From JAJDIA01 sp031555145 (GTDB lineage: Bacteria > Bacteroidota > Bacteroidia > Bacteroidales > Tannerellaceae), in contig JAVBUR010000027.1 of the NCBI GenBank assembly GCA_031555145.1, positions 24,882 through 88,881 of the forward strand: DNA of 64,000 nt. Direction: 5' to 3'. The notes below the pieces were generated by a model that ran no database searches, had not been told where the DNA came from, and worked only from the letters and a program-made list of their open reading frames with translations. The position numbers and the translations under genes were made by a program. Position 1 is the stretch's first letter, and every line of letters starts with the position of its first letter. Below, one piece after another: positions 41,643 to 51,275 of this stretch.

Positions 41643-42677
41643 CTATAATAGGTGAATGTTATGTTGGCGGCAAAGTTCGATCTGGTCTTCGGGCCAGATG
41701 GAGGCTTGCACTTCACCGATATGGGCTTTTTTGAGGAAATACATGCAGAGGCGGCTTTGACCGATACCGCCACCGATGGAAAGGGGCAGTTTATCTTCCA
41801 ACAAGGCTTTGTGGAAAGTCAAGTCTTTACGTTCGGGACAGCCGCTAAGTTCCAGTTGGTGCAGCATGGCATCCTTGTTGACGCGGATTCCCATGGAGGA
41901 GAGCTCAAAGGCGATCTCCAGCACTTCGTTCCAGAGAATGATGTCGCCGTTCAGGCCATGGAAGCCATCGGCGTTGAGGGTACTCCAGTCGTCGTAGTCC
42001 GGAGCGCGACCGTCATGCTTTTCACCATTCGACAGCGGATAACCGATACCGATGATAAATACGGCGCCAAACTTGGCTGCGGCTTTGTTTTCCCGTTCAC
42101 GGGGAGAGAGGTCGGGATACATCTCTAGCAACTCTTCCGAATGGATAAAGGTGATGTCCTGCGGGAGCGACGGAGTGATGTGGGGGTAGGTTTCGTACAC
42201 CAGGTTCTCGATCTCTTTAAGGATCACATAGAGCTGGCGGACGGTTTTCTTCAGAAAATCAAGGTTGTAATTTTCGGGCTTGATTGTCTTTTCCCAGTCC
42301 CATTGATCGACATAGAGTGAGTGCAGGTTGTCCAGGTCTTCGTCGCTGCGGATGGCGTTCATATCGGTATAAAGGCCGTAACCGGCAGGGATGCGGTAGG
42401 CACCCAGTTTCATCCGTTTCCATTTGGCAAGCGAATGGACCACTTCGGCCTGGCATTCGCCCATGAAGCGGACGGGGAACTTAACAGCGCGCTCTACGCC
42501 GTTGAGGTCGTCGTTGATACCGGTCCCCGAGAGGACAAAGAGGGGTGCGGTGACACGACGTAGTTTTAATTGTTTGGTCAGCTTTTCCTGAAAACTTGCT
42601 TTCAGCAGCTGGATAGCCTGTTCGGTCGACTCGGAGACGAGCTTCTGGCTATACGTTTGGGGAATGATTAGAGACAT
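41643..42677 (-). CDS. asnA: aspartate-ammonia ligase (asparagine synthetase A)
   Basis: A 344-residue class II aaRS-like enzyme. Matches to AsnA include FVLSGTGINDDLNGVERAV, VHSLAKWKRMKLG, GLYTDMNAIRSDEDLDNLHS, YVDQWDWEK and the C-terminal LSIGGGIGQSRLCMYFL. It makes asparagine from aspartate, ammonia and ATP. It follows dapL by 18 bp on the same strand, so the operon links asparagine synthesis to diaminopimelate synthesis, both drawing on aspartate. Confidence 0.97.
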   Translation of the reverse strand: MSLIIPQTYSQKLVSESTEQAIQLLKASFQEKLTKQLKLRRVTAPLFVLSGTGINDDLNGVERAVKFPVRFMGECQAEVVHSLAKWKRMKLGAYRIPAGYGLYTDMNAIRSDEDLDNLHSLYVDQWDWEKTIKPENYNLDFLKKTVRQLYVILKEIENLVYETYPHITPSLPQDITFIHSEELLEMYPDLSPRERENKAAAKFGAVFIIGIGYPLSNGEKHDGRAPDYDDWSTLNADGFHGLNGDIILWNEVLEIAFELSSMGIRVNKDAMLHQLELSGCPERKDLTFHKALLEDKLPLSIGGGIGQSRLCMYFLKKAHIGEVQASIWPEDQIELCRQHNIHLL

Positions 42678-42695
42678 GATGTTATGTATTTAGTG

Positions 42696-43922
42696 TTATA
42701 GACCTTTTTTGATTCGTTCCATGGCTTCGAGGGTTTCGTTGCGGTCGCCGAAGGCGGAGAAGCGGATGAAGCCTTCACCACTGGGGCCGAAGCCGACACC
42801 GGGGGTGGTTACCACGTTCATTTCATACAAGAGGCGGTCGAAGAATTTCCAGGAAGAGAGTCCATTCGGGGCTTTTACCCAGATATAGGGGGCGTTATCT
42901 CCGCCATAGGCACGCAGACCGCATTGCAGCAGGGAGTCTTTGATGATACGGGCGTTCGCCATGTAGTAGTCGATCGTGGACCTTACCTGCACTTTTCCTT
43001 CGGGCGAATAGACGGCTTCGGCTCCACGCTGGGTGATGTAACTGGCGCCATTGAACTTGGTAGTCTGTCGCCGGTTCCATAGTTTGTAGAGGGAAGCCTG
43101 GCGTCCATCGAGTGTGAAGCCGGTCAGTTCTTTCGGCACGACGACATAGCCACAGCGCACGCCGGTGAAGCCGGCCGTCTTGGAGAAACTGCGGAATTCG
43201 ATGGCGACCTTCTTGGCACCCTTAATCTCATAGATGGAATGCGGGATATCGGGATCCTGTATATAGGCTTCATACGCAGCATCAAAGAGGATGAGGGTAT
43301 CGTTGGCCAGGGCATAGTTCACCCATTTCTTCAATTCTTTCTTTGATAAGGTGGTGCCGGTCGGGTTGTTAGGATAGCAGAGATAGAGGATGTCTACCCG
43401 GCGGTTGGGAAGTTCAGGGATGAAACCGTTTGCTTCCGTACAGGGGATATAGACGATATCTGTCCATTTGCCATCTTCGAGAAAACCGGCTCGGCCACTC
43501 ATTACGTTCGTATCGATGTAGACGGGATAGACGGGATCGGTTACGCCTACACTATTGTCGTGTCGCAGGATATCGCCGATATTGCCGGTATCGCTTTTAG
43601 CGCCGTCGCTGATGAATACTTCACTGGGATCGATGGATATGCCGCGGGAAGCGAAGTCGTTCCGGATGATCGCATCCACCAGGAAAGGATAGCCTTGTTC
43701 GGGTCCGTAGCCATGGAAGCGCTCCCGGCTGGCAAGGTCGTCCACCGCCTTATGCATGGCTTTGATTACGGCGGGCGCCAACGGCTGTGTCACATCGCCG
43801 ATCCCCATCCGGATGATCCGGGACTTGGAGTGTGTCACCTTGTAAGCGTTGACTTTTTTAGCTATATCCGAAAACAGGTAGTTGCCTTCCAGTTTCAGAT
43901 GATGTTCATTTACTAATGCCAT
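42696..43922 (-). CDS. dapL: LL-diaminopimelate aminotransferase
   Basis: A 408-residue PLP enzyme of fold type I. It has KSRIIRMGIGDVTQPLAPAV, the region VFISDGAKSDTGNI, CYPNNPTGT and the PLP lysine motif SFSKTAGFTGVRCGYV. DapL converts tetrahydrodipicolinate directly to LL-diaminopimelate, bypassing the succinylase and acetylase routes. It lies between dapF and asnA (31 bp after dapF), and supplies peptidoglycan meso-DAP and lysine. Confidence 0.96.
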   Translation of the reverse strand: MALVNEHHLKLEGNYLFSDIAKKVNAYKVTHSKSRIIRMGIGDVTQPLAPAVIKAMHKAVDDLASRERFHGYGPEQGYPFLVDAIIRNDFASRGISIDPSEVFISDGAKSDTGNIGDILRHDNSVGVTDPVYPVYIDTNVMSGRAGFLEDGKWTDIVYIPCTEANGFIPELPNRRVDILYLCYPNNPTGTTLSKKELKKWVNYALANDTLILFDAAYEAYIQDPDIPHSIYEIKGAKKVAIEFRSFSKTAGFTGVRCGYVVVPKELTGFTLDGRQASLYKLWNRRQTTKFNGASYITQRGAEAVYSPEGKVQVRSTIDYYMANARIIKDSLLQCGLRAYGGDNAPYIWVKAPNGLSSWKFFDRLLYEMNVVTTPGVGFGPSGEGFIRFSAFGDRNETLEAMERIKKGL

Positions 43923-43953
43923 TGTTTGATCTCGTTTTGTAGTTTATTCGCGT

Positions 43954-44781
43954 TTATGATTCCAGGCTGATACGGCCCTCAAATACTTCCACGGCATCGC
44001 CGGTCATCCAGACGTCGCCGGTTTGTTCGTCCCAGGCGATCCCCAAGGTACCACCATCCATACAAACGGTCGTGTGTCGGCCTGCCGCTCCTGAGACTGC
44101 CGCAGCTACAGCGGTGGCACAAGCGCCCGTCCCGCAGGCTTGCGTGATACCGGAGCCCCGCTCCCACACCCGCATGCGGATACTGCCGTCGGACAGCACT
44201 TGAGCAAACTCCACGTTTGTCCGGTTTGGGAAAGCAGGATGGTACTCCAGTTCAGCCCCCAATCCGGACACATCCAGCTGATCTACAGCCTGTGTAAAAA
44301 GAACCAGATGGGGGTTCCCCATTGAGACCACGATACCGGTCAACTCCTGACCTCCTGCTTTTACCGGCAGCACCGATTCGGCAACCACCGGATTACCCAT
44401 ATTGACGGTAACCTTAACAACCTTTTTACCTTCAACCGTCAACCTTATTATTTTAATACCAGACAGCGTTTCGAGCGCAATTTCTTTTTTATCCGTCAGA
44501 CCATGTTCATATACATATTTACCAATGCATCGGGAAGCATTACCACACATCATAGCCTCCGAACCGTCGGCATTGAAGATGCACATACGAAAATCGGCGA
44601 CCTGGGACGGTTCAATCAACACCAGCCCGTCGGATCCGATTCCCGTGTGGGGAGCGCTCCATCGGACAGCCCATTCTTCGGGATGTTCCAGCGGATGACG
44701 TGTAGCATCTACATAGATGTAATCGTTACCGGCTCCATGCATTTTAGCAAAGGAAATATATTTTGTCTTTTCGTCACACAT
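43954..44781 (-). CDS. dapF: diaminopimelate epimerase
   Basis: A 275-residue PLP-independent racemase. The two catalytic cysteines are in MMCGNASRCIGKY and ITQACGTGACATAV. The start FAKMHGAGNDYIYVD is also typical. It converts LL- to meso-diaminopimelate. First gene of dapF-dapL-asnA. A TAnnTTTG box at 44817-44824 lies 36 bp upstream. Confidence 0.97.
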   Translation of the reverse strand: MCDEKTKYISFAKMHGAGNDYIYVDATRHPLEHPEEWAVRWSAPHTGIGSDGLVLIEPSQVADFRMCIFNADGSEAMMCGNASRCIGKYVYEHGLTDKKEIALETLSGIKIIRLTVEGKKVVKVTVNMGNPVVAESVLPVKAGGQELTGIVVSMGNPHLVLFTQAVDQLDVSGLGAELEYHPAFPNRTNVEFAQVLSDGSIRMRVWERGSGITQACGTGACATAVAAAVSGAAGRHTTVCMDGGTLGIAWDEQTGDVWMTGDAVEVFEGRISLES

Positions 44782-44816
44782 ATCGTATATTATATTACTT
44801 TTTGAATCTCACACTG

Positions 44817-44848
44817 CAAATTTACGCGCATAATAACAGCACAACAAG
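44817..44848 (-). promoter_or_regulatory. promoter of dapF-dapL-asnA
   Basis: On the minus strand: CTTG (44845-44848, one off from TTTG), 20-bp spacer, TAAATTTG (44817-44824), 36 bp before the dapF ATG. Confidence 0.6.
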
Positions 44849-44968
44849 AAAGACTGCATAAATATGCGATTTTCATTCCGGTGGTTTCAATTTATTCGCA
44901 TATGGCACCAGAATGCTACAATCTGTAAATACACAGCGCCACATTACTATAATATAACAATCTTTTTG

Positions 44969-44976
44969 TATGTTTG
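44969..44976 (+). promoter_or_regulatory. -7 promoter box of the aldo/keto reductase gene
   Basis: TATGTTTG fits TAnnTTTG and lies 44 bp before the ATG at 45020, supporting that start over the upstream frame opening at 44864. Confidence 0.5.
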
Positions 44977-45019
44977 GGTCATCAATTCATCTGGTACCAA
45001 CGAACAAAGTCACGCACAT

Positions 45020-46204
45020 ATGGCAAACAAACGAATCAACCGGCGCGATTTCATCCGTCTCTCGGCTGCCGGAGCCGGAGCCGTCTTTATTCCGGAAGCA
45101 AATGCTTCCGTTACTGCACCCACGACAACGGCCGAATCTCCCCAAATTCCGATGCGTCAACTGGGTAAGACGGGGATCATGCTGCCTATCCTGGGTATGG
45201 GAGTAGATCGCCCCGACAGCGGCAATGTGCTGCGGGCAGCCTATAATGCCGGTATTCGCCATTTCGACACCGCCAATAACTACCAGAACGGCCGTAATGA
45301 GGAACTGCTCGGCAATATGTTCGACGGCAAATCGCGTGACTCACGTTTCATCGCCACCAAGATCATGTTCCCCTACCCGCTACGTGACGACTTTGAAACA
45401 GACTTCGAACAGAAACTGGAGAGCAGCCTGAAGCGGTTGCGTGTAGATCAGGTGGATCTGCTCTACCTACACGATATTCGCACGGTAGAAAACGTAAGGG
45501 ATTCGCGTGTTACGACGGCTCTCCAAAAAGCCAAGGCGGAAGGAAAGGCGCAGTTCATCGGTCTGTCTTTTCACACAGGCAATCCCGATGTATTCAATGC
45601 TGCCATTGATATGGGTATATACGAAGTGCTTCTACTTTCGTACAACTTTAAAATGAAGGACCTGGAAGCCAACGAAGCCGCCATTGAACGTGCCGCCCGT
45701 GCCGGCATCGGTTTGATCGGTATGAAAACCATGGCCGGAGGCGTTGAGGATGCACAAGGGGTGAAACAAATCAATGGACGCGCCTGTCTCAAATGGGCCT
45801 GGCAAAACAAGCATATCACAGCAGTGATCCCGGGGTTAACGAACTATAACCACCTCGACGAATGTGTCGCTGCCGCCCTTGAACCGGAGATCACGGCAGA
45901 AGAAAAGCAATATCTGGCGGCATTGAGCCAGGAAGAAATGACTTTCTGCCAGCAATGCAATACCTGCAAAGGGCAGTGCCCCGAAGGGTTGCCTATCCCG
46001 GATATCATGCGGGCTTACATGTATGCATTCGGACATAAATGTGCCTCCAATGCGAAGGAAACATTAACGTCATTGAACCTGCGAACAGACGCTTGCACAC
46101 AATGTGAGAGTTGCCAGGTACAGTGCCCGTCGGGATTTAATGTAGCGCAAAAGATCGCAGCCATTACTCCGGTACTGCAAATGCCGGAAGTATTCCTGAC
46201 ATAA
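45020..46204 (+). CDS. Tat-exported aldo/keto reductase with ferredoxin-type C-terminus
   Basis: About 394 residues. The N-terminus is a twin-arginine signal (NRRDFIRLSAAGAGAVF). Residues ~45-300 form the AKR barrel (MRQLGKTGIMLPILGMGVDR, DTANNYQNGRNEELLG, QVDLLYLHDI, GLIGMKTMAGG). The C-terminal ~75 residues carry two Cys clusters of the 4Fe-4S type, CQQCNTCKGQCPEG and CTQCESCQVQCPSG. It is probably folded with its Fe-S clusters before export and carries out a periplasmic or membrane-associated reduction fed by Fe-S electron transfer. Substrate unknown. Confidence 0.9.
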   Translation: MANKRINRRDFIRLSAAGAGAVFIPEANASVTAPTTTAESPQIPMRQLGKTGIMLPILGMGVDRPDSGNVLRAAYNAGIRHFDTANNYQNGRNEELLGNMFDGKSRDSRFIATKIMFPYPLRDDFETDFEQKLESSLKRLRVDQVDLLYLHDIRTVENVRDSRVTTALQKAKAEGKAQFIGLSFHTGNPDVFNAAIDMGIYEVLLLSYNFKMKDLEANEAAIERAARAGIGLIGMKTMAGGVEDAQGVKQINGRACLKWAWQNKHITAVIPGLTNYNHLDECVAAALEPEITAEEKQYLAALSQEEMTFCQQCNTCKGQCPEGLPIPDIMRAYMYAFGHKCASNAKETLTSLNLRTDACTQCESCQVQCPSGFNVAQKIAAITPVLQMPEVFLT

Positions 46205-46258
46205 GGAGAAATTCCCACTACTGTAATATTCCTTACACTTGTTTCGAATTATTATCCG

Positions 46259-46285
46259 TTTCTTTGGGCTATAACGCCAAAGAAA
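46259..46285. promoter_or_regulatory. hairpin directly before the acn start codon
   Basis: TTTCTTTGG (46259-46267) and CCAAAGAAA (46277-46285) make a perfect 9-bp stem with a 9-base loop; the ATG begins one base later at 46287. It could affect ribosome access or bind a regulator. Confidence 0.5.
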
Positions 46286-46286
46286 T

Positions 46287-48554
46287 ATGGATAATGATTT
46301 AAAAGCCATCATGCTCTGTTATGGAGAATTGGTCTGTAGGGTAAATTTTGTCAGAAAAAGCATTCTCCGGCGACCGATGACCCTGGCGGAGAAAATTTTG
46401 TATGCTCACCTTTTCAATGAGCAGGAGACACAAGTGTACCGCCGGGGAGAAGCATACGCCAACTTCCGTCCGGATCGGGTAGCGATGCAGGATGCCACGG
46501 CACAAATGGCACTCCTCCAATTCATGAATGCCGGACGAGATCAAACAGCCGTACTCACATCCGTTCACTGCGACCACCTCATCCGCGCCTACAAAGGTGA
46601 ACAGGAAGACATGGCCGAAGCGCTGACTTCCAATCGGGAAGTGTATGACTTCCTTCAAAGTGTATGCGATACATACGGTATTACTTTTTGGAAACCGGGA
46701 GCCGGAATCATCCACCAGGTCGTATTGGAAAACTATGCGTTCCCGGGCGGCATGATGATCGGAACAGATTCGCACACACCCAATGCCGGAGGTCTGGGTA
46801 TGATCGCGATCGGAGTCGGTGGAGCCGATGCCGTGGATGTCATGATCGAAATGCCCTGGGAGTTGAAGATGCCCCGGCTGATCGGTGTACGACTTACCGG
46901 ACAGCTATCCGGATGGGTATCTCCTAAAGATGTCATTCTCAAACTGGCAGGTATGCTGACAGTCAAAGGGGGCACCAACCATATTATTGAGTATTTCGGT
47001 CCGGGTGCGGAAACCCTGTCGGCTACCGGTAAAGCAACGATTTGTAACATGGGCGCTGAAGTAGGCGCTACGACTTCCGTATTTCCTTATGACGATGAAA
47101 TACGTCGTTACATGTGTGCCACCGGAAGAGAAGCGGTGGTACAACTGGCCGACAATATTGCCCCTTATCTTCGACCCGATAAAGAAGTACTCAAACAGCC
47201 TGAACGCTATTACGACCAGGTAATCGAAATAGACCTCTCCTCCCTTGAGCCATATATCAATGGCCCTTTCACCCCCGACGCTGCCAGTCCTATCTCCGCT
47301 TTCGCTGAAAAAGTACGAAAAAACGGATATCCTGAAAGCGTGGAAGCAGGCCTGATCGGTTCCTGTACAAACTCTTCCTACCAGGACCTCGACCGTACGG
47401 CATCCATTGCCCGGCAGGTAATCACCAAACACATTCCGGTTTCCGCCCGCCTATTCCTTAATCCCGGATCGGAGCAAATCCTGCAAACGGCGGAACGCGA
47501 CGGGATCATTAACGCTTTTGAAGCAATAGGCGCCCTGCGAATGGCCAACGCCTGCGGTCCTTGTATCGGGCAATGGAAACGGGTGACTGACGACAATGAA
47601 CGCCCGAACAGTATAGTCACCTCCTACAACCGTAACTTTGCCAAACGAACAGACGGCAATCCGAATACACATACATTCGTCGCCTCACCCGAACTAACCC
47701 TGGCGCTGACAATTGCCGGACGGCTTACCTTCAATCCATTGACCGACAAGTTACAAACCAAAGACGGCACATGGCTCATGCTGGATCCGCCCACAGGTAA
47801 TGACCTGCCACCAGCCGGATTCTCACAAAAAGACAAAGGGTATATCGCACCTACCGGACAAACGGAGCGGGTGATGATCGATCCTCATTCCGATCGCTTG
47901 CAGCGCCTCAAACCGTTTACTCCGTGGAATGGAAACGACCGGATCAATATGTTCCTGCTGCTGAAAGCAAAAGGGAAGTGTACGACCGACCATATCTCCA
48001 TGGCTGGTTCCTGGCTACGGTTCAGGGGGCACCTGGAGAATATCTCATGCAACCTGTTGATGGGCGCAGTCAACGCATTCAATGGAAAAACGAATAGGGT
48101 CAAAAACCAATGGACCGGGCAGTATGAGCCTGTATCAACCATCGCAAAGAAGTATAAAGAGGGCGATTGTTACTCCATCGTAATAGCCGAAGACAATTAT
48201 GGCGAAGGATCGTCGCGCGAACACGCAGCCATGGAACCGCGTTACCTCAACGTACGTGTGATCCTGGCCAAATCGTTCGCCCGCATCCACGAAACCAACC
48301 TGAAAAAACAAGGGATGCTGGCTCTCACATTCGTTCGTCCCGCAGATTACGACCTGATATGGGAAGACGACCTGATTAGTCTCACCGGTCTGTCCACTTT
48401 CACACCGGGCGTTCCCCTGCTGCTTCATGTTCGACACACCGACGGAACGGATGTATCGTTCGAAGTCTCTCATTCATACAATAAAACACAAATTGAGTGG
48501 TTCCGAGCCGGTTCCGCGCTGAATTACTATGCTAAACACCCCTACAATGGCTAA
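46287..48554 (+). CDS. acn: aconitate hydratase
   Basis: A 755-residue aconitase of the mitochondrial-like type. The Fe-S ligands are in GLIGSCTNSSYQD and ANACGPCIGQW. The substrate-loop motifs are GTDSHTPNAGGLGM and the C-terminal swivel domain IVIAEDNYGEGSSREHAAM. It interconverts citrate and isocitrate. It is first in acn-icd-gltA; the icd start overlaps its end, so citrate synthesis and conversion to 2-oxoglutarate are co-expressed. Confidence 0.96.
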   Translation: MDNDLKAIMLCYGELVCRVNFVRKSILRRPMTLAEKILYAHLFNEQETQVYRRGEAYANFRPDRVAMQDATAQMALLQFMNAGRDQTAVLTSVHCDHLIRAYKGEQEDMAEALTSNREVYDFLQSVCDTYGITFWKPGAGIIHQVVLENYAFPGGMMIGTDSHTPNAGGLGMIAIGVGGADAVDVMIEMPWELKMPRLIGVRLTGQLSGWVSPKDVILKLAGMLTVKGGTNHIIEYFGPGAETLSATGKATICNMGAEVGATTSVFPYDDEIRRYMCATGREAVVQLADNIAPYLRPDKEVLKQPERYYDQVIEIDLSSLEPYINGPFTPDAASPISAFAEKVRKNGYPESVEAGLIGSCTNSSYQDLDRTASIARQVITKHIPVSARLFLNPGSEQILQTAERDGIINAFEAIGALRMANACGPCIGQWKRVTDDNERPNSIVTSYNRNFAKRTDGNPNTHTFVASPELTLALTIAGRLTFNPLTDKLQTKDGTWLMLDPPTGNDLPPAGFSQKDKGYIAPTGQTERVMIDPHSDRLQRLKPFTPWNGNDRINMFLLLKAKGKCTTDHISMAGSWLRFRGHLENISCNLLMGAVNAFNGKTNRVKNQWTGQYEPVSTIAKKYKEGDCYSIVIAEDNYGEGSSREHAAMEPRYLNVRVILAKSFARIHETNLKKQGMLALTFVRPADYDLIWEDDLISLTGLSTFTPGVPLLLHVRHTDGTDVSFEVSHSYNKTQIEWFRAGSALNYYAKHPYNG

Positions 48555-49818
48555 GATTACTTTTACAAACAAAAAACTACAGGTTCCGAATGACATAATT
48601 ATTCCCTTTATCGCCGGTGATGGTGTGGGCGCAGAGATAACCCCACTTGTACTTGCGACTGTGGACGAAGCTATACATCGAACCTGGCATGGGAAAAGAC
48701 ATATCCGCTGGATGGAAGTATATGCCGGCGAAACGGCTTATATGAAGATGGGCGAATGGTTACCCAAAAGCACATTGCTTGCATTCAAGAATTTCCTTGT
48801 AGGTCTCAAAGGACCGCTCAGTACACCTGTAGGAGAAGGAATCCGATCGTTGAATGTGGCCTTGCGTCAAGAGCTCGATCTCTACACCTGCCTACGGCCG
48901 GTCCGGTGGTTTCCGGGTGTACCCTCTCCCCTGAAAGCACCCGGCAAAGTAAATATGACGATTTTCCGTGAAAATACCGAAGACATCTATGCCGGAATCG
49001 AGTGGGACAAAGGCACGCCCGAAGCCGAACAGTTCCTCCGGTTCCTCCGGGAAGAGATGTTTGTCACCCAGATACGGTTTCCTGAAAGCTCGGCATTCGG
49101 CGTCAAACCGATCTCGGAAGAAGGCAGTAAACGGCTTGTACGGGCTGCCATCCGTTACGCTGTCGAATATGGGTTACCCTCCGTCACGCTGGTACATAAA
49201 GGAAATATCATGAAATTCACCGAAGGCGGGTTCAAACGCTGGGGATATGAAGTGGCCGAAAAGGAATTCAGCCATTCCATTTTCTCTATGCAGCACTATA
49301 TAAATATACAGAAGAACCAGGGGAAACAAGCCGCAGCCGATGCCCTGGTGATAGCTATGAAAGAAAGAAAAGTGATCATAAAAGATATCATCACTGATGC
49401 TTTCCTTCAAAATTCGCTATTGAAACCCGAGGATTACTCCGTCATAGCCGCTCCCAATTTGAACGGCGACTATATCTCCGATCAATTGGCAGCCATGGTA
49501 GGAGGTGTGGGAATTGCACCCGGTGCAAATATCAACTATGAGACCGGGCATGCCGTATTCGAGGCCACGCATGGCACAGCACCTGATATTGCAGGCACTA
49601 ACAAAGCCAACCCTACCTCCCTCCTGCTCTCCGCCGCCATGCTACTCGAATATATCGGATGGGACGAAGCGGCTAACCTGATCACCAGAGCGCTTGAAAA
49701 ATGCGTTGAAAGCGGAAAAGCGACAGACGATCTGGCGCGGTTCATGCCCGACGGCGTACCATTGACAACTTCAGCCTTCCTCAAAGAAGTGACGCAGACT
49801 ATCTGCCAACTTACTTAA
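48547..49818 (+). CDS. icd: isocitrate dehydrogenase (NADP-type)
   Basis: About 423 residues from the ATG at 48547 (MAKITFTNKKL); an upstream ATG at 48529 adds six residues. The start overlaps the acn stop by 8 bp. Motifs are FIAGDGVGAEITPLVL, GVRWFPG-like RPVRWFPGVPSPLKAP, FRENTEDIYAGIEW and THGTAPDIAGTNKANPTSL. It oxidises isocitrate to 2-oxoglutarate, feeding glutamate synthesis in an anaerobe with a split citric-acid cycle. Confidence 0.95.
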   Translation: MAKITFTNKKLQVPNDIIIPFIAGDGVGAEITPLVLATVDEAIHRTWHGKRHIRWMEVYAGETAYMKMGEWLPKSTLLAFKNFLVGLKGPLSTPVGEGIRSLNVALRQELDLYTCLRPVRWFPGVPSPLKAPGKVNMTIFRENTEDIYAGIEWDKGTPEAEQFLRFLREEMFVTQIRFPESSAFGVKPISEEGSKRLVRAAIRYAVEYGLPSVTLVHKGNIMKFTEGGFKRWGYEVAEKEFSHSIFSMQHYINIQKNQGKQAAADALVIAMKERKVIIKDIITDAFLQNSLLKPEDYSVIAAPNLNGDYISDQLAAMVGGVGIAPGANINYETGHAVFEATHGTAPDIAGTNKANPTSLLLSAAMLLEYIGWDEAANLITRALEKCVESGKATDDLARFMPDGVPLTTSAFLKEVTQTICQLT

Positions 49819-49849
49819 TCGGTCAACTACAATCTAAATAAAACACATT

Positions 49850-51196
49850 ATGAGTATCGACAAACAATATCTGATCTATAAACTGGCAGATACCATCAAG
49901 CAGACAGCCCGGATAGACAACGCCTTGTTCAAACAACACGGTGTCAAACGCGGGCTGCGCAACGAAGACGGTTCCGGCGTGCTTGTCGGGATCACCAAAA
50001 TAGGCAACGTGGTAGGTTATGAACGCACAGAAGGTAAGCTGAAACCTATCCCTGGTAAACTATTCTATCGTGGATACAATATCGACGACCTGGTGCATGG
50101 AGTGATGCAAGAAAAACGATTCGGTTTTGAAGAAGTGGCCTACTTGTTATTATCCGGTAATCTGCCGGACAAGGAAGAACTCGAACAATTCCGTGAACTG
50201 TTGTACGAAAACATGCCGCTCAGCCACGAATCGACCCTCAGTATCATCCGTCTCCGGGGAAACAACATTATGAATATCCTGGCTCGCAGTGTGCTCGAAA
50301 TGTATATCTTCGACAAAAACCCCGACGATCTCTCACGGGAAAACCTGATGCAGCAGTCTATCAAGCTGATCTCCCGTTTCCCCACCATCATCGCCTATGC
50401 CTACAATGTGCTGCGCCATCATACCCAGGATCGTTCGCTGCATATCCGGCATCCGAATCCCGATTATACGCTGGCTGAAAATTTCCTCTTCATGTTGAAA
50501 CGCCACTTTACGTCGCTGGAAGCACGGACACTAGACCTCCTGCTTATTCTCCAGGCCGAGCACGGAGGGGGTAACAATTCCACCTTTACCGTACGCGTCA
50601 CTTCCTCCAGTATGACCGACATTTATTCATCGATTGCGGCCGGTATCGGCTCGTTAAAAGGTCCGCTGCATGGAGGCGCCAATATCCAGGTTTGCGATAT
50701 GTTCAAACACCTGAAAGAGAATGTTGCCGACTGGAAAAACGTTGACGAGATAGACGCTTATTTCACCCGCATGCTACACAAAGAGGCATACGACCATACC
50801 GGCCTTATCTACGGTATCGGCCATGCCGTCTATACCATCTCCGACCCACGCGCCTTGTTGTTACGCGAACTGGCTCGCGAACTGGCCAAAGAAAAAGGAC
50901 GTTCGGATGAATTCGAATTCCTTGAACTGCTCGAAGAACGCGCTGTCGCCACCTTCGCCCGGGTAAAGAACAATGGAAAAACGGTGTCGAGCAATGTCGA
51001 TTTCTACTCCGGATTCGTGTACGAAATGATCGGCCTGCCTGAGGAAATATATACGCCGCTCTTTGCCATGGCTCGTATCGTAGGCTGGACAGCACACCGT
51101 AACGAGGAATTACACTTTGCCGGCCGTCGCATCATCCGTCCGGCTTATATGAATGTTCAACAGGAAGAGACCTATGTACCCATCCATGAGCGATAG
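49850..51196 (+). CDS. gltA: citrate synthase
   Basis: A 448-residue citrate synthase. It contains GKLFYRGYNIDDLV, the catalytic region HGGGNNSTFTVRVTSSSMTD, GPLHGGANIQV, and YGIGHAVYTISDPRA, followed by SSNVDFYSGFVYEMIG. It condenses oxaloacetate and acetyl-CoA. It starts 31 bp after icd and completes the citrate branch operon. Confidence 0.96.
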   Translation: MSIDKQYLIYKLADTIKQTARIDNALFKQHGVKRGLRNEDGSGVLVGITKIGNVVGYERTEGKLKPIPGKLFYRGYNIDDLVHGVMQEKRFGFEEVAYLLLSGNLPDKEELEQFRELLYENMPLSHESTLSIIRLRGNNIMNILARSVLEMYIFDKNPDDLSRENLMQQSIKLISRFPTIIAYAYNVLRHHTQDRSLHIRHPNPDYTLAENFLFMLKRHFTSLEARTLDLLLILQAEHGGGNNSTFTVRVTSSSMTDIYSSIAAGIGSLKGPLHGGANIQVCDMFKHLKENVADWKNVDEIDAYFTRMLHKEAYDHTGLIYGIGHAVYTISDPRALLLRELARELAKEKGRSDEFEFLELLEERAVATFARVKNNGKTVSSNVDFYSGFVYEMIGLPEEIYTPLFAMARIVGWTAHRNEELHFAGRRIIRPAYMNVQQEETYVPIHER

Positions 51197-51249
51197 ACAA
51201 GCATAGACGAATTCCGGGCAAAACAAAACGATATTTGATAAAATTTTGT

Positions 51250-51257
51250 TATGTTTG
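51250..51257 (+). promoter_or_regulatory. -7 promoter box of the Crp/Fnr gene
   Basis: TATGTTTG matches TAnnTTTG and lies 18 bp before the ATG at 51276, which rules out the upstream in-frame start at 51246. Confidence 0.45.
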
Positions 51258-51275
51258 TATAACAATGTATTTTCA

